The notes beneath the pieces are model-generated. The model did not search any database. It was not told the origin of the DNA and saw only the letters and a list, made by a program, of their open reading frames with translations. A DNA stretch of 64,000 nucleotides from Anaerolineaceae bacterium (GTDB lineage Bacteria > Chloroflexota > Anaerolineae > Aggregatilineales > Phototrophicaceae): contig JAPPOB010000010.1 in NCBI GenBank assembly GCA_028818375.1, positions 1-64,000 on the forward strand, read 5' to 3'. Each line of letters opens with the position of its first letter. Position 1 is the stretch's first letter. Shown in pieces: positions 1 to 8,930 of this stretch. A program made the translations under genes and the position numbers.

Positions 1-61
1 GGGGCGCGTCGCCACACGCGCGCCGCGCCCCTGATCCCCCGCAGGAGACCGGGCCGCAAGC

Positions 62-334
62 ATGCAGGGACGAAGCGAATGGATGGTAGCCTGGGTGACA
101 AATGCGCCGCAGGAAGCACAAATTGTCGCCGGAAAACTGCAATTTGAGGGCATCCAGACCTTGCTGCACCGTCAGGCCGGCGCCAGCGCAATGGGAATTC
201 ACATCGGACAACTGGGTGAAGTCCGTGTGCTGGTTCATCCTTCCGACTATGAAGTCGCACTCGCAATCCTGAATCCAGGGAACCCAAGCTCGTTGCCGCA
301 GGATGGCTCAAACATCATCTTTGAAGACAAATAA
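62..334 (+). CDS. DUF2007 family protein
   Basis: A 90-residue cytoplasmic protein that matches the DUF2007 (putative signal-transducing) family. It shows the typical start on switching or accumulated small molecules (AQIVAGKLQFEGI), a central Gly-rich turn and the closing pattern VRVLVHPSDYEVALAIL. Family function is not established. A GGAG-type ribosome binding site lies about 13 bases before the ATG. An in-frame ATG at 83 would remove seven residues. It stands alone; the gap after it is over 500 bases long. Confidence 0.75.
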   Translation: MQGRSEWMVAWVTNAPQEAQIVAGKLQFEGIQTLLHRQAGASAMGIHIGQLGEVRVLVHPSDYEVALAILNPGNPSSLPQDGSNIIFEDK

Positions 335-879
335 AATGAGTGGCGTCACGAAGTACATATCCGCAAATCAGATCTGATATTTCACATTCGGGGACAAGGC
401 CGGGAAAGGGTTTGGCTCCACCAGCCGACACGGCTGAAAACTGTCGATACCTCTGCGACGGTTATGACGTGCCCCCGCGTTTTTTCTAAACGCGACTTCA
501 GGGCTGTGGCAAGGCAAATTCATTCCCTTTCAACGAGAACATTGTCGGTAACAGCGCCGACCGCAGCGAACCAGGGAGCCAAATGACGGTTTGCCCGGCG
601 AAGGGCAGGCAGGTCCCGAGAGTCCCCCAGTGACAGTTAAGCGACCCAGCCACTTGTTCTTCCGATCGAAATGAGCGAGATTCCGAACGAGAATAGTCGC
701 ACCTTGTAGTCCCGGGACCACATTGTAGGCCAAAGATGCCATTCCAAACGTGGGTGTAATCGGGTGCCGACAGTCATTGGCCGCGGGCATCCAGCAAATT
801 GGGAATCTTTGTTCGACATGAACCTGACCGACCGCAAGCGGGCAAAAGGCTGCCAAAGTATGGGATCGGTCCAGGGAAG
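335..879. other. intergenic region without a recognisable gene
   Basis: I see no convincing gene here. Two short perfect inverted repeats are present: CAGCCG/CGGCTG at 422-436 (3-base loop) and CGCGTTT/AAACGCG at 476-494 (5-base loop). Neither is followed by a T-run on the plus strand, so they are not good intrinsic terminators. The only long reading frames are antisense or overlapping shadows of the next gene. Confidence 0.5.
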
Positions 880-2862
880 ATGGCTGTCCTTGCCATGAAA
901 GAAACAAGGGGTCTGTCATTTAAGGAATGGCTGATTTCGGCAGGAATATTGCTGGCATCCTTTGTTTTCCGCGTCATTCAACTCGATACGGCATTCTTTG
1001 GCCCGGAGCAGGCCTGGATTGCGCAGGCCAGCCTGCAATTGGCCGATCTCCAGCAATTCCCTACCCACATGTATCCGTCGAGCGCAAATTACAGTCAGTT
1101 GCCCTTGACGATTTATCTCACTTTCATTCCTTTTTTGTTTTCGGACAGCGTTTTTGCCCTGCTCAACCATTTCCTGCTTTTGAACCTGCTGGCAGTCGGG
1201 CTGTGTTGGTGGTTTGTCCGACGCTACTGGGGACTGTACGTGGCCACTGTGGCCACGCTTGTCTATGCCTGCATGCCCTGGGCGATCTTCCTGTCGCTTC
1301 GGATCTGGCCCAACACGCTTCTGCCACCCTTCGTGTTGCTTTGGGCCATTGGATGCGGACTGGCTTTCGCAGAAAGAAAGCCAGGCTGGCTGAAACTGGC
1401 CTGGGCCGCGGCCTGGCTTGCGCTGCAGCTTCACATCAGCGGCATACTCCTGCTGGGGGCCCTGTTCGTCTTGATGTGGGTCTATCGCCCACCTCGGGGT
1501 TGGCGCCATGCGCTCATCGGCAGCCTTTTGGCCATGTTGCCTGCGCTGCCGTGGTTTCTTGCGCTATTCACGCGTGCGGCGGATTTCGGACTGCATCTCT
1601 CCACATCGGCAGGCAGACACGGCATCCAAATCAGTTTTGAACAGGTCATCCAGTTTCTGACTGCGCGTGATTTGGCAGCAAATCTCCTCAGTGGAAGCCG
1701 GGAAATCCTGGTTTCCAGACTGAATTTTCTGCAGTATACGGCGCCGTTGTGGTTGACACTGTACTTTGCTTCATTGCTTTTTGTCCTTTGGCGTTTCAGG
1801 CAGGCGGGCGAAGGGCGACGGCCGTTGTACCTGCTGTTGTTTCTGTGGTGCGTGATGTCATTGGGTTTTACTTTTTTTGCAAGTGCGCATTACACGCTGG
1901 CCTATTACCTGCCAGTCTTGCCAGCTCCCTGCATCGCGCTGGCAATCCTGATGAAGCATTTGGGCGGAACTACGTCTCGCCCCGGCGTCGCACTTTCTGC
2001 TGCCTTGCTGGTGCTCTGCTTTCTCAATCTCAATGCAGTGTGGATTATAGACCAACAGATTAACGAGGATATTCGTCGGGAAGACCCTGGTAGTCATGCC
2101 TGGTCGACGGGAGATTACACACCACCTCTCAATTGGCAGCTGAAAGTGGCTCGACAGATTCGGGGGATGCTGGATGCCGGCGACGCGTCAGAGCTGATTT
2201 TGGTATTTCACGTAGACAAAAGGGAAAGTTCCGAGTATTTGCGTTTGCCATTCGAGTACCACTTGCGCGACCACGACGTACGTGTTCTGGACAGCAAACA
2301 GCCACATCTCCTGTATCCGCAGGGAACACCACTTTTTCTCTGGAATGAGAGAGAATCCGACTATGATGAAAACCTGATGGGATTCTGGCATTTGCAGGAG
2401 AAGGTGGGCCCCTTTCATCTGTTTAAGACTGCTGCCGGGTGGCCGGCACCGGTGACTCAGTTTCAAGAACGTCCGGTCTACGAGAATGGTCTGCAACTTG
2501 TTGGTTACGACGAACTAAAATGCGAAGGCAACTGGACATTGCACTGGTCGCCCGGTCCGGCCGATGAGGCAAGCGCACCCATGCATTTCTTTGTGCACTT
2601 GCTGGATGGCAGCTCCGAAAAACTGGCGCAGCGCGATCTTCGTGTCTTTGACCCGGGGGACTGGCGCGAGGGAGACCGAATCGTTACAAGCTTTGAATTC
2701 GGTCGAGAACTCCGGAGTCTGCCGATTGAAACGTTGCGTGTGGGCCTCTACTTTTTTTCGGACGAGACCAATTCTTATTTGAGAGGAATCAATGCGCTTG
2801 ATGAAAAGGGGCGACCACGGCAATATGCGGTTGATATCCCCCTCGAAGGCCCTTGCGTCTAG
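880..2862 (+). CDS. GT39/PMT-like integral membrane glycosyltransferase
   Basis: About 660 residues. The N-terminal ~400 residues form a run of hydrophobic segments of the GT-C fold. The first extracytoplasmic loop carries the acidic catalytic-type motif LDTAFFGPEQAW (Asp36, Glu43). The C-terminal ~230 residues are hydrophilic and probably extracytoplasmic. Such enzymes move a sugar from a polyprenyl-phosphate donor to protein or lipid outside the membrane; the acceptor here is unknown. The open frame extends upstream to a TTG at 799, but ATG 880 (preceded by AGGGA) or ATG 895 is the more likely start, because the extension is polar and the first membrane helix follows directly. The P1 peptidase gene follows after 18 bases. 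Confidence 0.75.
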   Translation: MAVLAMKETRGLSFKEWLISAGILLASFVFRVIQLDTAFFGPEQAWIAQASLQLADLQQFPTHMYPSSANYSQLPLTIYLTFIPFLFSDSVFALLNHFLLLNLLAVGLCWWFVRRYWGLYVATVATLVYACMPWAIFLSLRIWPNTLLPPFVLLWAIGCGLAFAERKPGWLKLAWAAAWLALQLHISGILLLGALFVLMWVYRPPRGWRHALIGSLLAMLPALPWFLALFTRAADFGLHLSTSAGRHGIQISFEQVIQFLTARDLAANLLSGSREILVSRLNFLQYTAPLWLTLYFASLLFVLWRFRQAGEGRRPLYLLLFLWCVMSLGFTFFASAHYTLAYYLPVLPAPCIALAILMKHLGGTTSRPGVALSAALLVLCFLNLNAVWIIDQQINEDIRREDPGSHAWSTGDYTPPLNWQLKVARQIRGMLDAGDASELILVFHVDKRESSEYLRLPFEYHLRDHDVRVLDSKQPHLLYPQGTPLFLWNERESDYDENLMGFWHLQEKVGPFHLFKTAAGWPAPVTQFQERPVYENGLQLVGYDELKCEGNWTLHWSPGPADEASAPMHFFVHLLDGSSEKLAQRDLRVFDPGDWREGDRIVTSFEFGRELRSLPIETLRVGLYFFSDETNSYLRGINALDEKGRPRQYAVDIPLEGPCV

Positions 2863-2880
2863 ACGGCGAGGTCTCTCGTC

Positions 2881-3840
2881 GTGAACAACACCCTGACTGC
2901 GATTCCCGGCATACGGGTTGGCCATGTCACGGACCGGGAAGGCTGCACGGGTTGTACAGTCGTGCTGTGTCCGCCAGACACGGTTGCTGGCGTCGATCAG
3001 CGTGGTGGTGGCCCGGGTACGCGCGAAACCGACCTCTTGCGTCCGACCGGACACGTCAACTCCGTAAACGCGATCCTGTTGTCCGGCGGCAGCGCGTTCG
3101 GCTTGTCCGCGGCAGGTGGCGTCATGCGCTGGCTGGAAGAGCGTGGCAGGGGTTACCGGACGGGCGACGGCTCCATTGTGCCCATTGTGCCGGCAGCAAT
3201 CCTGTACGACCTGGGGATGGGCGTTCGCGGGATTCGTCCGGGTGAGGAAGCGGCCTATCTCGCCTGCAGCCGGGCCAGTTCGAAGCCGGTTGCAGAGGGC
3301 AGTGTGGGCGCCGGAACGGGCTGCCGCGTATGTTCGATGGCAGGTAACAGCAGAGCCAGCAAAGGCGGGACTGGTTCTGGCCTTTTGTCTGCCGGAGGCG
3401 GCCTGCAGGTCGCGGCGCTCATGGCCGTGAATGCTCTTGGCGAGATTCTGGACGAAGAGGGCAGGATTCTGGCCGGGTTGCGTTCAACGCGAAACCCCGG
3501 AGAGTTCGTTCCCGTGCTGGAAGAGTTGGACAAACACCTCACAGCGCGGCAGTCGCGGCAAAACACGGTCATTGGCGTGGTTGCGACCAACGCCAGATTG
3601 ACAAAGAGCGACGTTACCCGTGTTGCCCGGATGGCCAGCAACGGAGTGGCCCGTGTCGTCAGGCCGGCGCACACGGCCCATGATGGCGACACGATGTTTG
3701 TCCTGGCCACGGGCAGGCTGGAGGCTGATGCCAGCGTCATTGGCGCTTTTGCCGCGGAAGCGGTTGCCATTGCAATCCGACGTGCTGTTCGGGCAGCCAC
3801 GTCGCTCGGTGGAGTTCGGGCCATTTCTGACCCGGGTTGA
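2881..3840 (+). CDS. P1 family (S58) peptidase
   Basis: 319 residues, of the DmpA/NylC-like N-terminal-nucleophile hydrolase family, which are autoproteolytic aminopeptidases or amidases. The opening (TAIPGIRVGHVTD) and the segment NAILLSGGSAFGLSAAGGV are family hallmarks. The probable self-cleavage site is Asn228-Thr229 in RQNTVIGVVATNA, matching the Asn/Thr processing site known from NylC; Thr229 would become the nucleophile. GTG start. No signal peptide, so cytoplasmic. The substrate cannot be told from sequence. It ends 39 bases before the response regulator gene. Confidence 0.85.
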   Translation: MNNTLTAIPGIRVGHVTDREGCTGCTVVLCPPDTVAGVDQRGGGPGTRETDLLRPTGHVNSVNAILLSGGSAFGLSAAGGVMRWLEERGRGYRTGDGSIVPIVPAAILYDLGMGVRGIRPGEEAAYLACSRASSKPVAEGSVGAGTGCRVCSMAGNSRASKGGTGSGLLSAGGGLQVAALMAVNALGEILDEEGRILAGLRSTRNPGEFVPVLEELDKHLTARQSRQNTVIGVVATNARLTKSDVTRVARMASNGVARVVRPAHTAHDGDTMFVLATGRLEADASVIGAFAAEAVAIAIRRAVRAATSLGGVRAISDPG

Positions 3841-3879
3841 GATTGGGATGGCCGAAACTGGAAAGAGAGAGGCGAACAG

Positions 3880-4566
3880 ATGCCGAGTGTCCTGATCGTG
3901 GAGGATGAGGAAGTCCTGCTCAGAAACCTGGAAGCACGGCTGCGCGACGACGGTTTCCAGGTTTTCGCTGCCTCGGATGGGGAAGAGGCCATGGCGCACA
4001 TCCGCGCGGCACGGCCGGATCTTGTGGTGCTGGACATCATGTTGCCAAAGCTCGATGGCCTGAGCGTTTGCCGCATGCTGCGCAAGGACGATTCTCTTGC
4101 CAACCTGCCCATCATTATGCTGACCGCGCGCGGCACGGAAGTGGACCGCATTGTTGGACTGGAAAGTGGCGCCGATGATTACATCGTCAAGCCCTTCAGT
4201 CTGGGAGAATTCCTGGCGCGGGTACGGGCCGTTTTGCGCCGGTCGCCAGGACACCAGCCTCCTCAGGAACAACTGGTGGCCGATGATCTAAGTCTGGATC
4301 TTAAGGGTCACAAGCTCTTTTGCGGCGGCGCCGAAGTGCATCTCAGCAACCGCGAATTCATGTTGCTGGCTGAACTGATGCGCAACAGCGGAGCCGTGCT
4401 CACCCGCGACCTGTTGCTGACCAGGGTGTGGGGAGAAGACAATTTCGTGGAAAAGCGCACCGTCGACGTGCACGTGCGTTGGCTCCGGGAAAAAATCGAG
4501 GAAGACCCCTCACAGCCCAGGCGAATTGTGACCGTGCGCGGCGTAGGATATCGTTTCGAGGGTTGA
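3880..4566 (+). CDS. OmpR/PhoB-type response regulator
   Basis: 228 residues. The receiver domain (1-120) shows the acidic pocket EDE (8-10), phospho-acceptor Asp52 in VVLDIMLP, Thr82 and Lys104 in YIVKPF. A winged-helix Trans_reg_C DNA-binding domain (about 133-227) ends in VDVHVRWLREKIEEDP and VRGVGYRFEG. A GAGAGG ribosome binding site precedes the ATG. It overlaps the EamA transporter start (TGATG) and its likely kinase partner lies one gene downstream at 5446. It is probably a two-component transcription regulator; the stimulus and targets are not visible. Confidence 0.93.
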   Translation: MPSVLIVEDEEVLLRNLEARLRDDGFQVFAASDGEEAMAHIRAARPDLVVLDIMLPKLDGLSVCRMLRKDDSLANLPIIMLTARGTEVDRIVGLESGADDYIVKPFSLGEFLARVRAVLRRSPGHQPPQEQLVADDLSLDLKGHKLFCGGAEVHLSNREFMLLAELMRNSGAVLTRDLLLTRVWGEDNFVEKRTVDVHVRWLREKIEEDPSQPRRIVTVRGVGYRFEG

Positions 4567-5465
4567 TGACACGAGCCGCAGCGCTGCAGGTGCTTTTGGC
4601 AGCGGCCCTTTGGGGCACTACCGGCACTGCCATGGCCCTGGCTCCCGCCGCCGCTGACGCCGCCGGCATTGGTGCCATGCGATCGTTGCTTGGCGGGCTG
4701 GCCCTGGCGCTTCTGGCATGGCGAAGTGGTGACCTGCAACGAGCCCGCCCCTTGCCGCTGCGGGCCCTGGCTGGAGCCGGGATAATGATTGCGGCTTACC
4801 AGCTTTGCTTTTTCAACGGGATTTCTCGAAACGGCGTCGCCCTGGGCACCATGGTCGCCATTGGAAGCGCACCTGTGCTGGCGGGCATTCTCGAATGGGG
4901 AATTGACGGGCGCACACCGGGTGGGCGCTGGCTGGCTGCCACAATGCTGGCACTTTTTGGCTGCGCCCTGTTGTTGTTACCCGGTGAAGGCATGCCCGCG
5001 ATGTTGGAACCCGTCGGTCTGTTTCTGTCGCTCGGCTCCGGATTGTCCTATGCCGGCTATGCCCTGACGGGCAAGCGATTGTTGTCACGCATGTCTCCCA
5101 ACGCCGTGATGGCGCTGATCTTTCTGCCCGGCGCCCTGTTCCTTTTGCCCTTGCTGGCAGTCCGGGACCTGAAATGGGTCCTGCAACCTGGTGGATTTCT
5201 GGTTATCCTGCACCTGGGCCTCATAACGACCGCACTGGCTTACCTGTTGTTCGCGCGGGGGCTCCAGCACCTGGCCCCCTCGGCGGCCGTTACGCTCAGC
5301 CTGGCAGAACCGTTGGTTGCCGCTGCACTGGGCATTCTGCTCCTCGAGGAGCGGCCCGGGAGTCGTGGTCTCCTGGGAATGATCGCCCTTGCCGCGGCCC
5401 TCCTTTGGCTTTCAGTACCCGGGACAGGGGGAAGGACGGGGGAAAGTGGACGAGTTAAGAGGTGA
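4566..5465 (+). CDS. EamA/DMT family transporter
   Basis: 299 residues with ten predicted membrane segments arranged as two EamA repeats (about 5-140 and 150-290), typical of drug/metabolite transporters. Motifs include AALWGTTGTAMAL near the N-terminus and SLAEPLVAAALGILLLEE in the second repeat. The start ATG overlaps the stop of the response regulator gene and its end overlaps the histidine kinase start by 20 bases, so the three genes are very likely co-transcribed and translationally coupled. The substrate is unknown; the position suggests the transporter is controlled by, or informs, the two-component pair. Confidence 0.87.
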   Translation: MTRAAALQVLLAAALWGTTGTAMALAPAAADAAGIGAMRSLLGGLALALLAWRSGDLQRARPLPLRALAGAGIMIAAYQLCFFNGISRNGVALGTMVAIGSAPVLAGILEWGIDGRTPGGRWLAATMLALFGCALLLLPGEGMPAMLEPVGLFLSLGSGLSYAGYALTGKRLLSRMSPNAVMALIFLPGALFLLPLLAVRDLKWVLQPGGFLVILHLGLITTALAYLLFARGLQHLAPSAAVTLSLAEPLVAAALGILLLEERPGSRGLLGMIALAAALLWLSVPGTGGRTGESGRVKR

Positions 5466-6519
5466 TTTCTCTGCTGCCCGGCCTGCAGAGGCTGCGGAAG
5501 CGGCCGTCCTGCGCTCGCTGGCGGACAGTTCCTGCAATGTTTTGTTTGTGCTGGACAAGCAAAAGCGCGTTCTGGAATTGAATCGCAGGGCGTGCGAGAC
5601 CTTTATCGTCGACCACGGATTTAGGGGCTCTCTGGTCGAACTGACCGGATCCGCCGAACTGGATACCATGGTCAGCGAGGCCTTGCGCAACGAGGAACGG
5701 GAACTTGAAGAACAGCTGCAACTCAACGGTCGCTGGTGGCACGTCCACATCCATCTGGCCGATCGACCAGGGCCGCAAGCCCTGGTCAACGTTGCATTGG
5801 AAGACGTAACCCAGCTGGTCCGTCTGAATCGGGCGCGGCGCGATATGGTGGCCAACATTTCTCACGAGTTACGCACTCCGATTGCCAACATTCGTCTTAT
5901 CATCGACAGCCTCTTCATGGATACGGCAAAGCCCGGCCGCAAGAACAGCATTCGGTCCCTGCATGCCATCGGCCGTGAAACCGATGCCCTGCAATGGATG
6001 TCCGAGGAATTGCTGGACCTGTCGATGATCGAATCCGGCCAGGCACTGATGAAAATGGTCGATGTACCGACAAGCGATGTTGTCGCGGGGGCTGTCGAGC
6101 GAATGGCGGACTTTTGCGAAGACAGGGATGTCCGCATTGTTCAGAAAGTACCTCGAAACCTCTACGTCCTTTGCGACCAGGGCAAATTGGTCCGCGTGCT
6201 GGTCAATTTGCTCCACAATGCCCTGAAGTGGTCGCCACGGGGGGAGAAAATACGCGTGGTGGTCACGCGCGAGGACGATGAAATCCTGTTTGGCGTAATC
6301 GACCGGGGCGAAGGCGTGCCAAAGGAATTCACCGGCCGCATTTTCGAGCGTTTCTACCAGGTTGATCCTTCTCGCAGCGGTAACGAGGGGGCCGGTCTGG
6401 GACTTGCCATTTGCCGACACATCATTGAGGCGCATGGTGGCACCATTCGTGCGGAGAGCAACGCAATTCGAAAGGGCGGGCGCTTTTACTTCACGGTCCC
6501 CGCCGGTAATCGTCCCTGA
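5446..6519 (+). CDS. sensor histidine kinase (PAS-HisKA-HATPase)
   Basis: About 357 residues from a GTG start; the open frame continues upstream to a TTG inside the transporter gene. It has a PAS-like sensor region (about 20-125), a HisKA dimerisation domain with phospho-acceptor His140 in NISHELRTPIANIR, and a HATPase domain with the N box (NLLHNALKWSP) and G boxes (DRGEGVP, GAGLGLAICRHI). No transmembrane segment is seen, so it is probably soluble and senses a cytoplasmic cue. It is the likely partner of the response regulator at 3880. A strong promoter for the next operon begins 8 bases after the stop. Confidence 0.92.
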   Translation: MDELRGDFSAARPAEAAEAAVLRSLADSSCNVLFVLDKQKRVLELNRRACETFIVDHGFRGSLVELTGSAELDTMVSEALRNEERELEEQLQLNGRWWHVHIHLADRPGPQALVNVALEDVTQLVRLNRARRDMVANISHELRTPIANIRLIIDSLFMDTAKPGRKNSIRSLHAIGRETDALQWMSEELLDLSMIESGQALMKMVDVPTSDVVAGAVERMADFCEDRDVRIVQKVPRNLYVLCDQGKLVRVLVNLLHNALKWSPRGEKIRVVVTREDDEILFGVIDRGEGVPKEFTGRIFERFYQVDPSRSGNEGAGLGLAICRHIIEAHGGTIRAESNAIRKGGRFYFTVPAGNRP

Positions 6520-6526
6520 ATTTCGC

Positions 6527-6554
6527 TTCACACACCATCGAAATATGCTATAGT
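6527..6554 (+). promoter_or_regulatory. sigma70-type promoter of the riboflavin transport operon
   Basis: -35 TTCACA (6527-6532), 16-base spacer, -10 TATAGT (6549-6554); each hexamer matches the consensus in five of six positions. The predicted transcript would start about 10 bases before the FMN riboswitch, as expected for its leader. Confidence 0.7.
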
Positions 6555-6570
6555 TACTCTACAACAGGCA

Positions 6571-6735
6571 ACCTTCGGGGCAGGGTGAAATTCCCTACCG
6601 GCGGTATGGTAGTGTACTGCCAAGCCCGCGACCCGTGTCATCAGCCTGGAAGGGTTGATGCGTCATGACCCCGGTCATGCCGGTGGATCTGGTGCAAGGC
6701 CAGAGCCGACAGTGAAAGTCTGGATGGGAGAAGGT
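6571..6735 (+). promoter_or_regulatory. FMN riboswitch (RFN element)
   Basis: The aptamer consensus is present in order: TTCGGGGCAGGGTGAAATTC, then CCTACCGGCGGT, AGCCCGCGA, GGATCTGGTGCAA, CCAGAGCCGACAGT and GTCTGGATGGGAGAAGG. The outer P1 helix is formed by ACCTTC (6571-6576) and GAAGGT (6730-6735). FMN binding normally lowers expression of riboflavin synthesis or uptake genes. The 145 bases between aptamer and permease start form the expression platform; see the finding on a possible ribosome-site-blocking stem. Confidence 0.96.
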
Positions 6736-6879
6736 CGCTGGAGAATGCTTCGCTGAGTCGGCGTGCCGCGCGATTTGGGGTCGTGTGTCGCGGCGTGGTT
6801 GAGGCGTCTCTCCTCTGTTGCCTGCCCCGTGCGCGCCTGTCAATGCAACAACTCGTTTGGGCGCAAGCCGGGGCCAGGT

Positions 6880-7710
6880 ATGACCCGCCCGAATTCAACT
6901 GACGTGTACGCCCGTAGCCCGGTGTCGAAGCGCCTCGCTCCACTGGCGTTGATCGCGGCCGTGTTGCTGCTGTGGCAGATAATGTCTGCCCTGCAGGTCT
7001 ATCCCGTATTCATCATCCCGCCGCCCGCCGCCGTGCTGCAAAAGTTCGTGGCAGTGTCGCTTGATGGCAGCCTCTTGCATCACAGCCTGGTGACTCTGAA
7101 GGCTGTATTGGCCGGTCTCGCCGGCGGGGCTGTTGCGGGGGCGGCGCTTGGTTATCTGGTCGAGCGCAGCGCCTTGCTGGAGGATGCCCTGACGCCCTTT
7201 GTCGTTGCCCTGCAGTCGACACCGATTGTTGCTTGGGCCCCGCTGCTGGTGATCTGGTTCGGCAGCGGCTTGACGAGCAAGGCCATCACCAGCGCTCTCA
7301 TTGTGTTTTTCCCAACCTTCGTGAATACCGTGGTCGGCATGCGCAACGTGCCCGCCTCACTGCAGGACCTGCTGCGCGTGCACCGCGCAACCCGCTGGCA
7401 GGTGTTGACCGTGCTGGAAATCCCCGCTGCCCTTCCCATGCTGCTGGGAGGGCTCAAGATCAGCGCGACTTTGGCGGTCATCGGGGCGGTCGTGGGCGAG
7501 TTCGTCAGCGCTGATGCGGGACTGGGCTTTCTCATCACGCTGGCGCGCAGCCGTTACGACACGCCGCTGGTGCTGGTGGCGGTCATCGCCCTCGCAGTAA
7601 TCGCCCGTATCCTTTATGGCATCGTGTCCATGCTGGAACGCCGTTTGCTGGCCTGGCAACATTCCGGCACGCGTGCGAGTTACCTGCAAAAGGGAACATT
7701 TCAGGAGTAG
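6880..7710 (+). CDS. ribX: ABC transporter permease, predicted riboflavin uptake (RibX-like)
   Basis: 276 residues, BPD_transp_1 (SsuC/ThiX-like) permease with about six membrane segments. The cytoplasmic EAA-loop region is LEIPAALPMLLGGLKISAT. The frame stays open up to a GTG at 6763, but that part overlaps the riboswitch expression platform; ATG 6880 gives the usual family N-terminus followed by the first helix. Position directly behind the FMN riboswitch, with an NMT1/THI5-like binding protein and an ATPase, matches the RibXY riboflavin transporter described for Chloroflexus-type bacteria. Assignment of substrate rests on the riboswitch (inference). Confidence 0.85.
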   Translation: MTRPNSTDVYARSPVSKRLAPLALIAAVLLLWQIMSALQVYPVFIIPPPAAVLQKFVAVSLDGSLLHHSLVTLKAVLAGLAGGAVAGAALGYLVERSALLEDALTPFVVALQSTPIVAWAPLLVIWFGSGLTSKAITSALIVFFPTFVNTVVGMRNVPASLQDLLRVHRATRWQVLTVLEIPAALPMLLGGLKISATLAVIGAVVGEFVSADAGLGFLITLARSRYDTPLVLVAVIALAVIARILYGIVSMLERRLLAWQHSGTRASYLQKGTFQE

Positions 7711-7714
7711 CCAA

Positions 7715-8899
7715 ATGCGTCGAGTTCTTTTTCTTTTGTTGCTGCTGCTGACAGCAGGAAATGCCAGTGCCCAGGGCCCCGTCACCACAGAGCTCTTTCT
7801 GCCTTTCATTCCCAACGTGCAGTTCGCGCCGGTCTATGTCGCCATTGAAAACGGCTACTTCGCTGAGGAAGGCCTCGATGTTCGCATCCGTCATGGCGCC
7901 GAACACGATGGCGTGGACCTGGTCGCGGCCAACCAGTTGCAGCTGGGAATCTTCGGAGGGGAGCAGGTGTTACTGGCCCGTTCACAGGGTCGCCCGGTGT
8001 TGTCCGTTTACGAGTGGTTTCAGCAGTTTCCGGCAGGCGTCGTGGCGACAATTGGAACTGATTATGAATCCCCTAGGGAATTCAGCGATCTTGCCGGCAA
8101 AAAGGTAGGCATTCACGGACGCAGCGGCGTCACCTGGACGGCCTTTGTCGCCTTGATGAACGCCGCAGGGATGACGGAGCAGGACTTTGAACTGGAGACT
8201 GTTGGTTTCAACGTGCCGGAACTGGTTTGTCTGGGCCTGATCGACGCTGCGGTGGTCTATCTGAACAACGAGCCATTGCAAATTGATAACAGAATCAGCG
8301 CCAGGGACTGCGGTGACCTGCGGGGCTACCGGGTTTTCCCGGTGACGCCGGTAGTCGACTTGGTGTCAAACGTGATTGTGACCAACGAGACGACGCTCGA
8401 AGCTTCACCGGAGCTGGTGAAGGCATTCGTCAAGGCCTTCGACAGGGGACTGCAGGCGGCCATTGCCAATCCGGCTGCAGCCATGTTGGCCAGCTCGCCT
8501 TATGTGGAGGGTCTGCTGGCGCCTGGCGACGCTGAAGTCCTCGCTTCCCTCGCTTCCCTCGCTTCCCTCGCTCAACTGGCCATGGACGAAGCGGACAGGG
8601 GCACGATGCTGCGGGTAGAGGGGGAGGTCGACGAAGAGGACCTGGAAGCGCAGCTGGAGGAGTTGCGCGCCACCCTGGGGAGGGGGTTGAGCACGTCGGC
8701 GAAGTTGCAGTCCTCTGTGCTGCTGTCAACCATTCCTCTTTGGGTGGCAGAAGTGTTGGGCTACAGTGACCGCGTCTCCTGGGTGACGACTGCCGCTGCC
8801 CTGCAGGCCGCCGGTATGCTGGACAACGCGCCGGATGTCGATCTGGCTTTCACCAACCGCTTTGTGCCAGGCTGTGCGGCCGGGGACGCCTGCCCATGA
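7715..8899 (+). CDS. ribY: ABC transporter substrate-binding protein, NMT1/THI5-like (RibY-like)
   Basis: 394 residues, starting at ATG 7715 with CAGGAG eight bases upstream. A classical signal peptide ([19 protein letters not shown]) is followed by the NMT1 fold: [26 protein letters not shown], with a ligand-type segment [20 protein letters not shown]. There is no lipobox cysteine. Predicted to bind riboflavin outside the membrane and deliver it to the permease. Residues around 276-286 contain a Leu-Ala-Ser tandem repeat encoded by a 9-base DNA repeat. The longer frame starting at 7616 inside the permease gene is unlikely. Confidence 0.87.
   Translation: MRRVLFLLLLLLTAGNASAQGPVTTELFLPFIPNVQFAPVYVAIENGYFAEEGLDVRIRHGAEHDGVDLVAANQLQLGIFGGEQVLLARSQGRPVLSVYEWFQQFPAGVVATIGTDYESPREFSDLAGKKVGIHGRSGVTWTAFVALMNAAGMTEQDFELETVGFNVPELVCLGLIDAAVVYLNNEPLQIDNRISARDCGDLRGYRVFPVTPVVDLVSNVIVTNETTLEASPELVKAFVKAFDRGLQAAIANPAAAMLASSPYVEGLLAPGDAEVLASLASLASLAQLAMDEADRGTMLRVEGEVDEEDLEAQLEELRATLGRGLSTSAKLQSSVLLSTIPLWVAEVLGYSDRVSWVTTAAALQAAGMLDNAPDVDLAFTNRFVPGCAAGDACP
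8540..8572 (+). repeat. 9-bp tandem repeat inside the binding protein gene
   Basis: The unit CTCGCTTCC occurs three times in perfect tandem (8540-8548, 8549-8557, 8558-8566) with a partial fourth copy. It is in frame and encodes Leu-Ala-Ser repeats, so length changes of whole units would keep the gene open. Confidence 0.85.
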
Positions 8900-8930
8900 A
8901 CGCCTTGCCTGGTTTGGGCCGGGCAAATCC

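Noticed and set aside
422..494. Two hairpins as a terminator for the DUF2007 gene
   Set aside because: Perfect stems, but no T-run follows on the plus strand and they lie 90-160 bases after the stop.
530..919. Reverse-strand ORF of 129 codons in the gap after the first gene
   Set aside because: It overlaps the start of the glycosyltransferase gene, lacks a ribosome site and resembles no family.
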